64,000 bases of DNA. It comes from Halopseudomonas nanhaiensis. GTDB lineage: Bacteria > Pseudomonadota > Gammaproteobacteria > Pseudomonadales > Pseudomonadaceae. Below the pieces are notes generated by a model. It made no database searches and was not told the DNA's origin. It saw only the letters and a program-made list of their open reading frames with translations. A program made the position numbers and the translations under genes. The DNA lies in the NCBI RefSeq assembly GCF_020025155.1, contig NZ_CP073751.1, positions 3,589,148 through 3,653,147 on the forward strand. Reading direction: 5' to 3'. Positions 32,460 to 41,218 of the stretch are shown piece by piece (position 1 is the first letter of the stretch; each line of letters starts with the position of its first letter).

Positions 32460-33875
32460 GTGATCAAGAAGATCCTCATCGCCAACCGTGGCGAAATTGC
32501 CGTACGTATCGTGCGTGCCTGCGCCGAGATGGGCATTCGCTCGGTCGCGGTCTTTACCGATGCCGACCGCTATGCCCTGCATGTCAAACGCGCCGACGAG
32601 TCGTACAACATCGGCAGCGATCCGCTCGCCGGCTATCTGAACGCGCGTCAGCTGGTCAACGTGGCGGTTGAAACCGGTTGCGACGCATTGCATCCGGGCT
32701 ATGGTTTTCTGTCGGAAAATGCCGAACTGGCCGAGATCTGCGCGCGGCGCGGCATCAAGTTCATCGGGCCGGACGCCGAGGTCATCCGCCGCATGGGCGA
32801 CAAGACCGAAGCCCGGCGCAGCATGATCGCCGCAGGCGTACCCGTCACGCCGGGCACCGAAGGCAACCTGGCGGACCTCGACGAAGCATTGAAGGAAGCC
32901 GAACGCGTCGGCTATCCGGTCATGCTCAAGGCCACCTCAGGTGGCGGCGGACGCGGCATACGTCGCTGCAACAGCCGCGAAGAGCTGGAACAGGCCTGGC
33001 CGCGGGTGATCTCCGAAGCAACCAAGGCATTCGGCTCGGCGGACGTGTTCCTGGAAAAGTGCATCGTCAATCCCAAGCACATCGAGGCGCAGATTCTCGC
33101 CGACAGCCACGGCAATACGGTGCATCTGTTCGAGCGCGACTGCTCGATCCAGCGGCGCAACCAGAAACTGATCGAAATAGCACCCAGCCCGCAGCTGACG
33201 CCCGAGCAGCGCGCCTACGTGGGCGACCTGGCCGTGCGCGCAGCCCAGGCGGTGGGCTATGAAAACGCCGGGACCGTGGAATTCCTGCTCGCCGAGGGCG
33301 ACGTGTACTTCATGGAAATGAATACCCGGGTTCAGGTCGAGCACACCATCACCGAACAGATCACCGGCATCGACATCGTGCGTGAGCAGATCCGTATCGC
33401 CTCGGGCCTGCCGCTGTCAGTGAAGCAGGAAGACATTCATCACAGCGGCTTCGCCATCCAGTTCCGGGTGAACGCCGAAGACCCGAAGAACAATTTCTTC
33501 CCTTCCTTCGGCAAGATCACCCGCTATTACGCCCCTGGTGGCCCTGGTGTGCGGGTCGATACGGCGATCTACACCGGCTACACCATTCCGCCCTTCTACG
33601 ACTCGATGTGTCTGAAACTGATTGTCTGGGCGCTGAGCTGGGAGGAAGCGCTGGACCGTGGCCTGCGCGCGCTGGACGACATGCGCCTGCAGGGTGTGAA
33701 GACCACCACGCCCTACTACCAGGAGATCCTGCGCAACCCCGAGTTTCGTAGCGGGGTGTTCAACACCAGCTTCGTCGAAGCCCATCCGGAGCTGTTGCAG
33801 TACTCGGTAAAGCGCAAGCCCGAAGAACTGGCCCTGGCCATCGCCACAGCCATCGCGGCGCATGCCGGACTATGA
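32460..33875 (+). CDS. pycA: Pyruvate carboxylase subunit A (biotin carboxylase)
   Basis: 471 residues, an ATP-grasp biotin carboxylase that uses ATP and bicarbonate to carboxylate biotin on PycB. The N-terminus IKKILIANRGEIAVRIVRAC, the glycine-rich loop KATSGGGGRGIRRC near residue 160, FLEKCIVNPKHIEAQ, EMNTRVQVEHTITE and the FFPSFGKI segment are present. The start is GTG at 32460 with GAGGAA 6 bases upstream. The longer ATG frame at 32430 has no conserved residues. Divergent from pycR and followed by pycB after 94 bp of repeat-bearing sequence, it forms the two-subunit enzyme typical of Pseudomonas. Confidence 0.95.
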   Translation: MIKKILIANRGEIAVRIVRACAEMGIRSVAVFTDADRYALHVKRADESYNIGSDPLAGYLNARQLVNVAVETGCDALHPGYGFLSENAELAEICARRGIKFIGPDAEVIRRMGDKTEARRSMIAAGVPVTPGTEGNLADLDEALKEAERVGYPVMLKATSGGGGRGIRRCNSREELEQAWPRVISEATKAFGSADVFLEKCIVNPKHIEAQILADSHGNTVHLFERDCSIQRRNQKLIEIAPSPQLTPEQRAYVGDLAVRAAQAVGYENAGTVEFLLAEGDVYFMEMNTRVQVEHTITEQITGIDIVREQIRIASGLPLSVKQEDIHHSGFAIQFRVNAEDPKNNFFPSFGKITRYYAPGGPGVRVDTAIYTGYTIPPFYDSMCLKLIVWALSWEEALDRGLRALDDMRLQGVKTTTPYYQEILRNPEFRSGVFNTSFVEAHPELLQYSVKRKPEELALAIATAIAAHAGL

Positions 33876-33885
33876 ACCCCAGCGG

Positions 33886-33954
33886 CAAGCTTGAAGCTGC
33901 AAGCTGAAAGAAAAATCTGATCCGCTTGCAGCTTGTCGCTTAAAGCTTGCAGCT
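33886..33954. repeat. AAGCTTG-type inverted repeat between pycA and pycB
   Basis: A left arm CAAGCTTGAAGCTGCAAGCT and right arms CTTGCAGCTTG and AAAGCTTGCAGCT can pair. The same word family (CTTCAAGCTTGTAGCTTCAAGC) recurs at 47419-47441. It sits within an operon, so a role in adjusting pycB translation or RNA stability is possible. Confidence 0.6.
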
Positions 33955-33969
33955 AACGAGGAACAGCAA

Positions 33970-35784
33970 ATGAGCACTACACGCACCATCACCGTTACCG
34001 ACACCATCCTGCGCGATGCCCACCAGTCCCTGCTCGCCACACGCCTGCGCACCGAGGACATGCTGCCGATCTGCCCGAAGCTCGATCAGGTCGGTTACTG
34101 GTCGCTGGAAGTATGGGGCGGTGCCACCTTCGACGCCTGCGTGCGCTTTCTCAAGGAAGATCCATGGGAGCGGCTTCGCCAGCTGCGCGAGGCGCTGCCT
34201 AACACCCGCCTGCAGATGCTGCTGCGCGGTCAGAACCTGCTGGGCTACCGCCATTACAGCGATGACGTGGTGCGGGCATTCGTGGCCAAGAGTGCCGAGA
34301 ACGGTATCGACGTCTACCGCATCTTCGATGCCATGAACGATGTGCGCAATCTGGAAACCGCCATCGCTGCGGTCAAGGATGCCGGCAAGCACGCCCAGGG
34401 GACCCTCGCCTACACCACCAGCCCGGTCCACACCGTGGACGGCTATGTGAAGCAGGCCAAGGCCATGGCCGCCATGGGCATCGATTCGATCGCCATCAAG
34501 GATATGGCCGGCCTGCTGACGCCATTCGCCACCGCCGAGCTGGTCACCGCGTTGAAGGCTGAATTGAGCCTGCCGGTGTTCATTCACTCGCACGACACCG
34601 CCGGCATGGCTGCGATGGTTCAGATCAAGGCGATTGAGGCCGGTGCCGACCATATCGATACTGCCATCGGCTCCATGGCCTGGGGCACCAGCCACCCGGG
34701 AACTGAGTCGATGGTCGCCGCCCTGCGCGGCACTCCCTATGACACGGGCCTGGACCTGGCACTGATTCAGGACATCAGCCTGTACTTCCATGCCGTGCGC
34801 AAGAAGTACCACCAGTTTGAAAGCGAATTCACCGGCGTCGATACCCGCGTGCAGGTCAATCAGGTGCCGGGTGGCATGATGTCCAACCTGGCCAACCAGC
34901 TCAAGGAACAGGGCGCGCTCAATCGAATTCAGGATGTGTTCGAAGAAATCCCGCGTGTGCGCGCCGACCTCGGCTACCCGCCGCTGGTCACGCCCACCTC
35001 GCAGATCGTTGGAACGCAGGCGGTATTCAACGTGCTCGCCGGTGAGCGCTACAAGACCATCACCAACGAGGTCAAGCTTCTGCTGCAGGGTCGCTACGGT
35101 CAGGCGCCCGGCAGCATAAACGAGGACCTGCGTCGCCGCGCAATCGGAACCGAAGAGGTCATCGATGTGCGGCCGGCCGACCTGATCCCGCCGGAGATGG
35201 ACAAGCTGCGCAAGGAAGTGGGCACGCTGGCCCAGAGCGAAGAAGACGTTCTGACGTATGCCATGTTCCCGGACATAGGCCGCAAGTTCCTCGAAGAGCG
35301 CGCCGCCGGTACGCTCAAGCCGGAGGCGTTGCTGCCGATCCCCGACGGCAGCGGTGCCAAGCCGATGGCGCAGGAGGGCAGCCCGACCGAGTTCATCATC
35401 GATGTCCACGGCGAAACCTACCGGGTCGATATTACCGGCGTCAGCGTCAAGGGCGACGGCAAGCGGCACTTCTATCTGAGCCTGGATGGCATGCCGGAAG
35501 AGGCGGTGTTCGAGTCCTTGAACAGCTACGCTGGCGGCAGCGGTGGCGGGCAGCGCAAACAGGCCAGCCAGCCGGGCCACGTCACCACCAGCATGCCCGG
35601 CAACGTGGTCGACGTGCTGGTTCAGGTGGGTGATGCAGTCAAGGCCGGCCAGGCAGTACTGGTGAGCGAAGCGATGAAAATGGAAAGCGAGATCCAGGCT
35701 GGCGTCGACGGCACCGTGAAAGCGGTCAACGTGGTCAAGGGCGACCGGGTGAACCCCGGTGAAATCCTCATCGAAATCGAGTGA
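33970..35784 (+). CDS. pycB: Pyruvate carboxylase subunit B (carboxyltransferase plus biotin carrier)
   Basis: 604 residues. The N-terminal HMGL-like TIM barrel (about 5-260; TDTILRDAHQSLLATR, metal ligands around HSHDTAGM) and the conserved PYC/OAD domain (about 280-460) transfer CO2 to pyruvate, giving oxaloacetate. The C-terminal biotinyl domain (about 535-604) has the biotinylated Lys in SEAMKMESEI. A poly-Gly/Ser linker joins them. It pairs with PycA. An oxaloacetate decarboxylase reading is less likely because no OadB/OadG membrane genes are present. Confidence 0.94.
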   Translation: MSTTRTITVTDTILRDAHQSLLATRLRTEDMLPICPKLDQVGYWSLEVWGGATFDACVRFLKEDPWERLRQLREALPNTRLQMLLRGQNLLGYRHYSDDVVRAFVAKSAENGIDVYRIFDAMNDVRNLETAIAAVKDAGKHAQGTLAYTTSPVHTVDGYVKQAKAMAAMGIDSIAIKDMAGLLTPFATAELVTALKAELSLPVFIHSHDTAGMAAMVQIKAIEAGADHIDTAIGSMAWGTSHPGTESMVAALRGTPYDTGLDLALIQDISLYFHAVRKKYHQFESEFTGVDTRVQVNQVPGGMMSNLANQLKEQGALNRIQDVFEEIPRVRADLGYPPLVTPTSQIVGTQAVFNVLAGERYKTITNEVKLLLQGRYGQAPGSINEDLRRRAIGTEEVIDVRPADLIPPEMDKLRKEVGTLAQSEEDVLTYAMFPDIGRKFLEERAAGTLKPEALLPIPDGSGAKPMAQEGSPTEFIIDVHGETYRVDITGVSVKGDGKRHFYLSLDGMPEEAVFESLNSYAGGSGGGQRKQASQPGHVTTSMPGNVVDVLVQVGDAVKAGQAVLVSEAMKMESEIQAGVDGTVKAVNVVKGDRVNPGEILIEIE

Positions 35785-35816
35785 GCCGGTAACGACAATC
35801 CGTTCGGAGGACATGC

Positions 35817-36749
35817 ATGGGGTTCGATCCGGTAGTTCTGTTTTTCGTGTTCGGTCTGTTCGCAGGCCTGGTCAGGAGCGAACTCAAGCTTCCGCCCGGG
35901 CTGTATGACACGCTATCGATCATCCTGCTGCTGGCAATAGGTCTGCACGGCGGGGTCGAGCTGGCCGAACAGGCCAGCCCGGCCCTGCTCGGTCAGACGG
36001 CCGCAGTGCTGGTACTGGGTATAGCGCTGCCGCTGGTGGCCTTTCCGGTGCTGCGGGTGCTGCGCTTCAACCGCACCGACGCGGCCAGCATCGCGGCACA
36101 CTACGGCTCGGTGAGTGCCGCGACCTTTGCAGTGGTCATTGCCTACCTGATCTCGCAGGGCATCGACTTCGAAAGTTACATGCCGCTGTTCGTTGCCGTG
36201 CTGGAGATTCCGGCAATCATCGTCGGGATTCTGTTGGCCAAGGGCGTCAGTCGCGATACCGACTGGAAGTCGCTGAGCCACGAGGTATTCCTCGGCAAGA
36301 GCATCATGCTGCTTCTGGGCGGTCTGGCCATCGGTGTGCTGGCTGGAAAGCAGGCCATTGCTCCGCTGGAGCCGCTGTATACCAGCATGTTCAAACCGGT
36401 ACTGGCCTTCTTCCTGCTGGAGATGGGGCTGATTGCGTCGCGGCACCTGGGCAGCCTGCGCACCGCCGGCCTGCGTCTGGCTGTCTTTGCGCTGGGATTC
36501 CCGCTGTTCGGTGCCGTCTGCGGCGCGTTCCTTGGCAACTTCCTCGGCCTTTCGGTCGGCGGAATGACCGTGCTTGCCACACTGGCGGCCAGCGGCTCCT
36601 ACATCGCGGTGCCCGCCGCCATGCGCCTGGCTCTGCCTGAAGCCAACCCGGCGCTTTCGCTGACCGCGTCGCTGGGCATTACCTTCCCGTTCAATATACT
36701 GGTCGGCATTCCCCTGTACCTGTCGCTGGCCCAGTGGCTGAGCAAGTGA
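35817..36749 (+). CDS. sbtA: SbtA-type sodium-dependent bicarbonate permease
   Basis: 310 residues with about ten membrane helices, of the SbtA family (sodium-dependent bicarbonate transporter). Family features are the repeated inverted halves and the small-residue cores AHYGSVSAATFAVVIAYL and ATLAASGSYIAVPAAMR, which form the substrate site in cyanobacterial SbtA. The start lies 32 bp after pycB, following TTCGGAGGACATGC. The likely role is to supply bicarbonate for pyruvate carboxylase encoded just upstream; this is inference from neighbourhood. The SbtB-like gene follows 10 bp later. Confidence 0.85.
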   Translation: MGFDPVVLFFVFGLFAGLVRSELKLPPGLYDTLSIILLLAIGLHGGVELAEQASPALLGQTAAVLVLGIALPLVAFPVLRVLRFNRTDAASIAAHYGSVSAATFAVVIAYLISQGIDFESYMPLFVAVLEIPAIIVGILLAKGVSRDTDWKSLSHEVFLGKSIMLLLGGLAIGVLAGKQAIAPLEPLYTSMFKPVLAFFLLEMGLIASRHLGSLRTAGLRLAVFALGFPLFGAVCGAFLGNFLGLSVGGMTVLATLAASGSYIAVPAAMRLALPEANPALSLTASLGITFPFNILVGIPLYLSLAQWLSK

Positions 36750-36759
36750 GGCAAATCCC

Positions 36760-37074
36760 ATGAGCATGCCTACCCGTACCCTGTTGACCATCATCTGTGA
36801 AGCCCCGCTGGAATCGCGTCTGCTGCGCGACCTCGAGCAGCACGGCGCCCCGGGCTGGACAATCTCCGATGCGCGGGGGCGAGGAAGTCGGGGCGTACGC
36901 AGCGCCGGCTGGGACAATGACGGCAACATCCGAGTGGAAGTGATCTGCACGCACGAGATCGCCGAGCAGATTGCCCATCACGTGCAGGAAAAGTATTACG
37001 CCAACTTCGCCATGGTGTGCTTTCTGTCGGAGGTCGAAGTCCTGCGTCCGCAGAAGTTCCAGTCCAGAAGCTGA
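36760..37074 (+). CDS. sbtB: SbtB-like PII-family regulator
   Basis: 104 residues of the PII-like ferredoxin-type fold: LLTIICEAPLESRLLRDLEQHG, a short T-loop region DARGRGSRGVRSAGWD, then RVEVICTHEIAEQIAHHVQEKYYANFAMVCFLSEVEVLRP. SbtB proteins bind adenyl nucleotides and gate SbtA. Gene order sbtA-sbtB with a 10-bp gap is the known pairing. The C-terminal redox CGPEGC motif of cyanobacterial SbtB is absent. Confidence 0.8.
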   Translation: MSMPTRTLLTIICEAPLESRLLRDLEQHGAPGWTISDARGRGSRGVRSAGWDNDGNIRVEVICTHEIAEQIAHHVQEKYYANFAMVCFLSEVEVLRPQKFQSRS

Positions 37075-37182
37075 GCAGGGCCGGGCAGCGCTGATGCTGG
37101 TGGCTTGTCGCCGGTGGCTGACTTATAATTCCCCGCTTTTCGTTTCTGCCGCGCAGGCGGCACCACTGAGCGAGGCACCGCA

Positions 37183-37674
37183 ATGACCGCACTGGTAGGC
37201 GTGATCATGGGTTCGAAGTCCGACTGGTCCACCCTAAGCCATACGGCTGACATGCTGGATCAACTGGGCATCCCCCACGAGGTGAAGGTGGTGTCCGCAC
37301 ACCGCACCCCTGATCTGCTGTTTCAGTACGCCGACGAGGCCGCCGGCCGCGGTATAGAAGTCATCATTGCCGGGGCCGGAGGTGCTGCCCACCTGCCAGG
37401 CATGTGTGCTGCCAAGACGCATCTGCCGGTTCTCGGCGTGCCCGTTCAGTCGTCCATGCTCTCGGGTGTCGACTCGCTGCTGTCCATCGTGCAGATGCCC
37501 GCCGGCGTACCGGTGGCGACGCTGGCGATCGGCAAGGCCGGTGCCATCAACGCTGCGCTGCTGTCGGCGAGCATCCTTGGCGCCAAGCATCCGCAGTTCC
37601 ACCAGGCACTGAAGGACTTCCGCACCCGCCAGACCGATACGGTGCTGGACAACCCCGACCCGCGTCAGGCCTGA
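37183..37674 (+). CDS. purE: N5-carboxyaminoimidazole ribonucleotide mutase
   Basis: 163 residues. PurE moves the carboxyl group of N5-CAIR to give CAIR in purine synthesis. [18 protein letters not shown] with the catalytic His, and [17 protein letters not shown] [12 protein letters not shown] are class I PurE hallmarks. The start at 37183 is preceded by GAGGCACCGCA. It is the first gene of purEK; purK begins 11 bp after its stop. Confidence 0.97.
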   Translation: MTALVGVIMGSKSDWSTLSHTADMLDQLGIPHEVKVVSAHRTPDLLFQYADEAAGRGIEVIIAGAGGAAHLPGMCAAKTHLPVLGVPVQSSMLSGVDSLLSIVQMPAGVPVATLAIGKAGAINAALLSASILGAKHPQFHQALKDFRTRQTDTVLDNPDPRQA

Positions 37675-37685
37675 GGAATCGAACC

Positions 37686-38771
37686 ATGAAGATCGGCGTC
37701 ATTGGTGGCGGTCAACTCGGCCGCATGCTCGCCCTGGCGGGCACTCCGCTCGGCCAGCAGTTCGCTTTCCTCGACCCGGCCCCTGATGCCTGCGCTCAGG
37801 CGCTGGGTGAACACATCAGGGCCGACTACAGCGACCGCGACCATCTGCGCCAGCTGGCTGATGAAGTCGACGTGGTGACCTTCGAGTTCGAGAGTGTACC
37901 GGCTGATACCGTCGCCTTTCTCTCGCAGTTCGTGCCCGTTTACCCCAACGCCGAGTCGCTGCGAATCGCGCGCGATCGCTGGTTTGAAAAGTCGATGTTC
38001 CAGGAGCTGGGCATCCCGACTCCGGAATTCGCCGACATCCAGTCCCAGGACAACCTCGAGCTGGCGGTCAAGCGCATCGGTCTGCCTGCGGTCATGAAGA
38101 CCCGCACTCTGGGCTATGACGGTAAGGGGCAGAAGGTACTGCGCACACCGGAAGATGTGCATGGTGCCTTCGCCGAGCTGGGCAGCGTGCCCTGTCTGCT
38201 GGAGGGCTTCGTGCCCTTCACCGGCGAAGTGTCGCTGATTGCCGTACGCGCCCAGGACGGCCAGACGCGATTCTATCCGCTGGTACACAATACCCATGAG
38301 CAGGGCATCCTGCGCCTGTCGGTAGCCAGCACCTGCCACCCGCTTCAGGCGCTGGCGGAAGATTACGCCAGCCGGGTTCTCGGCCGGCTCGACTACGTAG
38401 GTGTGCTGGCCTTCGAGTTCTTCGAAATCGACGGCGGGCTCAAGGCCAACGAAATCGCTCCCCGGGTTCATAATTCCGGGCACTGGACCATCGAAGGGGC
38501 CGAGTGCAGCCAGTTCGAAAATCATCTTCGGGCCATCGCCGGCCTGCCGCTGGGCTCTACCGCCAAGGTGGGTGAAAGCGCGATGCTCAACTTCATTGGC
38601 CAAGTGCCGCCAGTCGCCGACGTCACCGGCATTGCCGACTGTCATCTGCACCACTACGGCAAGGCGTTCAAGACAGGCCGCAAGGTCGGCCATGCTACGC
38701 TGCGCTGCAACGATGCAGCCTCCCTTCAAGCGCGTATTGCCGAGCTCCAGGCGCTGATCGAACGTCACTGA
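37686..38771 (+). CDS. purK: N5-carboxyaminoimidazole ribonucleotide synthase
   Basis: 361 residues, an ATP-grasp enzyme making N5-CAIR from AIR, ATP and bicarbonate, which PurE then uses. The N-terminus is MKIGVIGGGQLGRMLALAG. VMKTRTLGYDGKGQ forms the nucleotide loop, and FEIDGGLKANEIAPRVHNSGHWTIEGA closes the active site. The start at 37686 gives the exact family N-terminus. Like PycA, it is a bicarbonate consumer next to the transporter genes. A GC-rich hairpin follows at 38789. Confidence 0.97.
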   Translation: MKIGVIGGGQLGRMLALAGTPLGQQFAFLDPAPDACAQALGEHIRADYSDRDHLRQLADEVDVVTFEFESVPADTVAFLSQFVPVYPNAESLRIARDRWFEKSMFQELGIPTPEFADIQSQDNLELAVKRIGLPAVMKTRTLGYDGKGQKVLRTPEDVHGAFAELGSVPCLLEGFVPFTGEVSLIAVRAQDGQTRFYPLVHNTHEQGILRLSVASTCHPLQALAEDYASRVLGRLDYVGVLAFEFFEIDGGLKANEIAPRVHNSGHWTIEGAECSQFENHLRAIAGLPLGSTAKVGESAMLNFIGQVPPVADVTGIADCHLHHYGKAFKTGRKVGHATLRCNDAASLQARIAELQALIERH

Positions 38772-38788
38772 CGATGCGATGGGTTGCA

Positions 38789-38811
38789 CCTCGCCGGGCT
38801 TGCCGGCGAGG
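38789..38811 (+). terminator. Strong hairpin after purK
   Basis: Nine-base arms CCTCGCCGG and CCGGCGAGG around GCTTG, 18 bp after the purK stop. No T-tract follows, so it may be a REP-like or attenuating hairpin and not a classic terminator. Confidence 0.55.
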
Positions 38812-38897
38812 TTCGAATCGTCGAGCATAGCGCTCGTTAACTGCCCGATCCGGGCGACCCGGGTACTGCCTGCTTCCACTCCCCCCGACGGTGTACC

Positions 38898-39425
38898 ATG
38901 CGAATCATCCGCTTTGCGCTGCTGATGCTGTTCTCCGGTCTGGTGTATGCAGCGCCCACCGAGGTCGACTGGCTGGACCTGCTCCCCGAAGAGGACTATC
39001 AGGCGATGCTCGATATGCCCGAGATCGGCCACGACGGCGGCGAGGAACTGCCCGGCGACTTCACCGCGAGCATGCGTCAGCGTGATGACTCGCTGCCCGA
39101 GGTCATGTATTCGCGGCGGGTGGTGCAGACTTTCGACGGCAAGCAGGTCGAAATCGGTGGCTATCCGGTGCCTCTGGAGACCAACGAAGCGGGTGCATAC
39201 ACGCTTTTCTTCCTGGTGCCGTACGCAGGCGCCTGCATCCATGTGCCACCGCCGCCGCCGAATCAGATCATCGTGGTGGAGTATCCCCGGGGAATGCGCA
39301 TCGACGACATATACATCCCTCTGTCGGTGACCGGCACGCTACGGGTGGATCAGACCAGCAACGAACTGGCCGATGCCAGTTACAGTCTCGTCGCTGACGA
39401 CGTCACACCCTACGAAGGCGAATAA
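38898..39425 (+). CDS. DUF3299 secreted protein
   Basis: 175 residues with a Sec signal (MRIIRFALLMLFSGLVYA, cleaved near residue 19). The mature part has the DUF3299 pattern: VDWLDLLPEEDY, the IGGYPVPLE motif, then FFLVPYAGACIHVPPPPPNQ with a conserved Cys and His and a poly-Pro run. Family members are periplasmic and often near transport genes. The reaction is unknown. A likely single gene. Confidence 0.85.
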   Translation: MRIIRFALLMLFSGLVYAAPTEVDWLDLLPEEDYQAMLDMPEIGHDGGEELPGDFTASMRQRDDSLPEVMYSRRVVQTFDGKQVEIGGYPVPLETNEAGAYTLFFLVPYAGACIHVPPPPPNQIIVVEYPRGMRIDDIYIPLSVTGTLRVDQTSNELADASYSLVADDVTPYEGE

Positions 39426-39514
39426 CCGCTTACACTTTCACCCAGCCGGGCGATTCGATTGTCATATCGAACCGGTATGCTGTCGTCGTGTTATCACCGA
39501 AGCATGGAGTCAGA

Positions 39515-40447
39515 ATGGAAACGCTCTTGGGCCTGATAGCCCTGACCATCGTCGTCGTGGTGTACCTGCGGCGCTGGTTGTTGAAAAAGGATATTCCTCA
39601 GCAGCAGACCACCGCTTTTCATGGTGAGCTGTTCCAGATTGGCGAAGCGTGCCTGGCACGCCACACAGTTGAGAACCCCAGCACCACCGTGGTCGTCGTG
39701 CACGGCTTCGTTGAGAATTTCATGTACTTTTCCGCGCATTACAGCGATCCCGGTATCGAACTTATCAAGCTGACATGCGCGGACTATCACGTCCCGGTGG
39801 CCAGACCGGTCTATACGAAGGTGGACTGGGCCAGGGCGCCGGACTACATCGCAGGAACCATCGCGTACGATGCGGCCGTGCTCAATCTGGCACTGGAGCA
39901 TCTCGTCAGCACGCGTCAGGTGCGCGTACACGGCCATTCCCGAGGAGGCGCGGTCACGCTGGAAGCTGCCCGTCAGCGGCCGGACCTGTTCCAGTCCGTG
40001 GAGGTCGTCCTTGAGGCGCCAGTGCTCCCGCAAGGCAAGCCCTATCGCCCGCTACCGGCACTGGCTCGCTGGCTGTTCCCGTTCTTTCTGGCGCTATGGC
40101 AGCAGCAGCCAATCTCCGAGCGCAACCGCGCGGTGTGGGGTTCGCTGGACAACCCCCGCAAACGCGAGCTCATCTGGGGCTTTCCGTTCAACGCCAGGCA
40201 TTGCACCACCCTGGTTACCAATATCCATGACATGAACAGCTGGATGACCGAGACAGGAACCGACATCTACCGCTGCGTGCAGCGCGGTGCGGTGATCGTG
40301 CCAAGCCGGGACAAGGTGCTCGATCCACGCGCAATGCTCGCCAGTGCGCGCCAGGCAGAGAACCTGCAGATCATCGAGACCCAGGATTGCAGCCACTTCG
40401 TCATCCTGGACCAGCCCGAAGCCATTCCGCCGTTGCAGCATGGTTGA
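39515..40447 (+). CDS. Membrane-anchored alpha/beta hydrolase
   Basis: 310 residues. An N-terminal membrane anchor (LLGLIALTIVVVVYL) precedes an alpha/beta-hydrolase fold. The nucleophile elbow is GHSRGG, with Ser near residue 150. TVVVVHGFVENFMYF holds the oxyanion HG motif, and the acid and His are probably in SRDKVLDPRA and CSHFVILD. The start at 39515 follows GGAGTCAGA; a longer GTG frame from 39488 is less likely. It overlaps trmO by 8 bp, so the two are translated together. The substrate is unknown (an esterase or lipase-like role is possible). Confidence 0.8.
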   Translation: METLLGLIALTIVVVVYLRRWLLKKDIPQQQTTAFHGELFQIGEACLARHTVENPSTTVVVVHGFVENFMYFSAHYSDPGIELIKLTCADYHVPVARPVYTKVDWARAPDYIAGTIAYDAAVLNLALEHLVSTRQVRVHGHSRGGAVTLEAARQRPDLFQSVEVVLEAPVLPQGKPYRPLPALARWLFPFFLALWQQQPISERNRAVWGSLDNPRKRELIWGFPFNARHCTTLVTNIHDMNSWMTETGTDIYRCVQRGAVIVPSRDKVLDPRAMLASARQAENLQIIETQDCSHFVILDQPEAIPPLQHG

Positions 40448-41141
40448 GCGGCTGTACACCTTCGAACCGGTCGGCGTCGTCCGGTCCTGCTTCGCCGAGA
40501 AATTCGCCATTCCGCGGCAACCCCGCCTGGCACCCGCCGCGCGGGGCGTGGTTGAACTGCTTCCCCCCTATGATCAGCCAGAAGCACTGGACGGTCTGGA
40601 ACAGGCCTCACACCTGTGGCTGCTCTTCGTATTCCATGCAGCGCCCAGCGGCCCCGATCACCTGCGTGTACGCCCGCCGCGCCTGGGAGGTAATCGCCGG
40701 ATCGGCGTCTTCGCCAGCCGGGCCACGCACCGTCCCAATCCCATCGGTCAGTCGGTGGTGCGGCTCGACGCCGTCGCTGGCGGCCGTCTGCATGTGTCGG
40801 GCATTGATCTGCTGGACGGCACACCAGTGCTCGACATCAAACCTTACGTGCCCTACGCCGATCTGGTGGCCGATGCGCACTACGGCCTCGCCGAGGCGGC
40901 CCCCCGGTTGCTCTCCGTGCGTTGGCAAGGCGAGGCGCTCGAAGCGGCGCGCATCCACGGGCAGCGGCTGGGCGAGCCAGTGCTCGAGCTGATCGAACAA
41001 TGTCTGGCTCAGGACCCGAAGCCGGCCTATCAGCGGCCGGCACCGGACCGGGAATATGGCGTACGGTTATGGGACCTGAATGTTCGCTGGCATTACCCGG
41101 ACGCCGGTCAAATCTGCGTACTGGCGGTTTCGAAGGTCTGA
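40440..41141 (+). CDS. trmO: tRNA m6t6A37 methyltransferase TrmO
   Basis: 233 residues. TrmO methylates t6A at position 37 of tRNA-Thr, stabilising ACY decoding. The N-terminal domain has FEPVGVVRSCFAEKFAIPRQP, the SAM-binding RPPRLGGNRRIGVFASRATHRPNPIGQS segment and DLLDGTPVLDIKPYVPY. The C-terminal extension is that of the TsaA/YaeB type. It overlaps the hydrolase gene by 8 bp. The domain call is firm. Confidence 0.93.
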   Translation: MVERLYTFEPVGVVRSCFAEKFAIPRQPRLAPAARGVVELLPPYDQPEALDGLEQASHLWLLFVFHAAPSGPDHLRVRPPRLGGNRRIGVFASRATHRPNPIGQSVVRLDAVAGGRLHVSGIDLLDGTPVLDIKPYVPYADLVADAHYGLAEAAPRLLSVRWQGEALEAARIHGQRLGEPVLELIEQCLAQDPKPAYQRPAPDREYGVRLWDLNVRWHYPDAGQICVLAVSKV

Positions 41142-41218
41142 CGCCGGACACCGCCGGCCTTTGACAAGTTGCGGTTTCTGGTTTGAGATCAGAGCACATA
41201 GACGTCAGGGGACCTGCC

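Noticed and set aside
33940..35784. Oxaloacetate decarboxylase sodium pump alpha subunit as an alternative for pycB
   Set aside because: No OadB or OadG genes nearby; it is paired with a biotin carboxylase and PycR, which fits pyruvate carboxylase.
33940..35814. 624-codon minus-strand frame opposite pycB
   Set aside because: pycB is unmistakable (HMGL barrel, biotin site); the long antisense frame reflects codon bias.
37665..39242. 525-codon minus-strand frame over purK and DUF3299
   Set aside because: It spans two real genes on the other strand and the hairpin between them.
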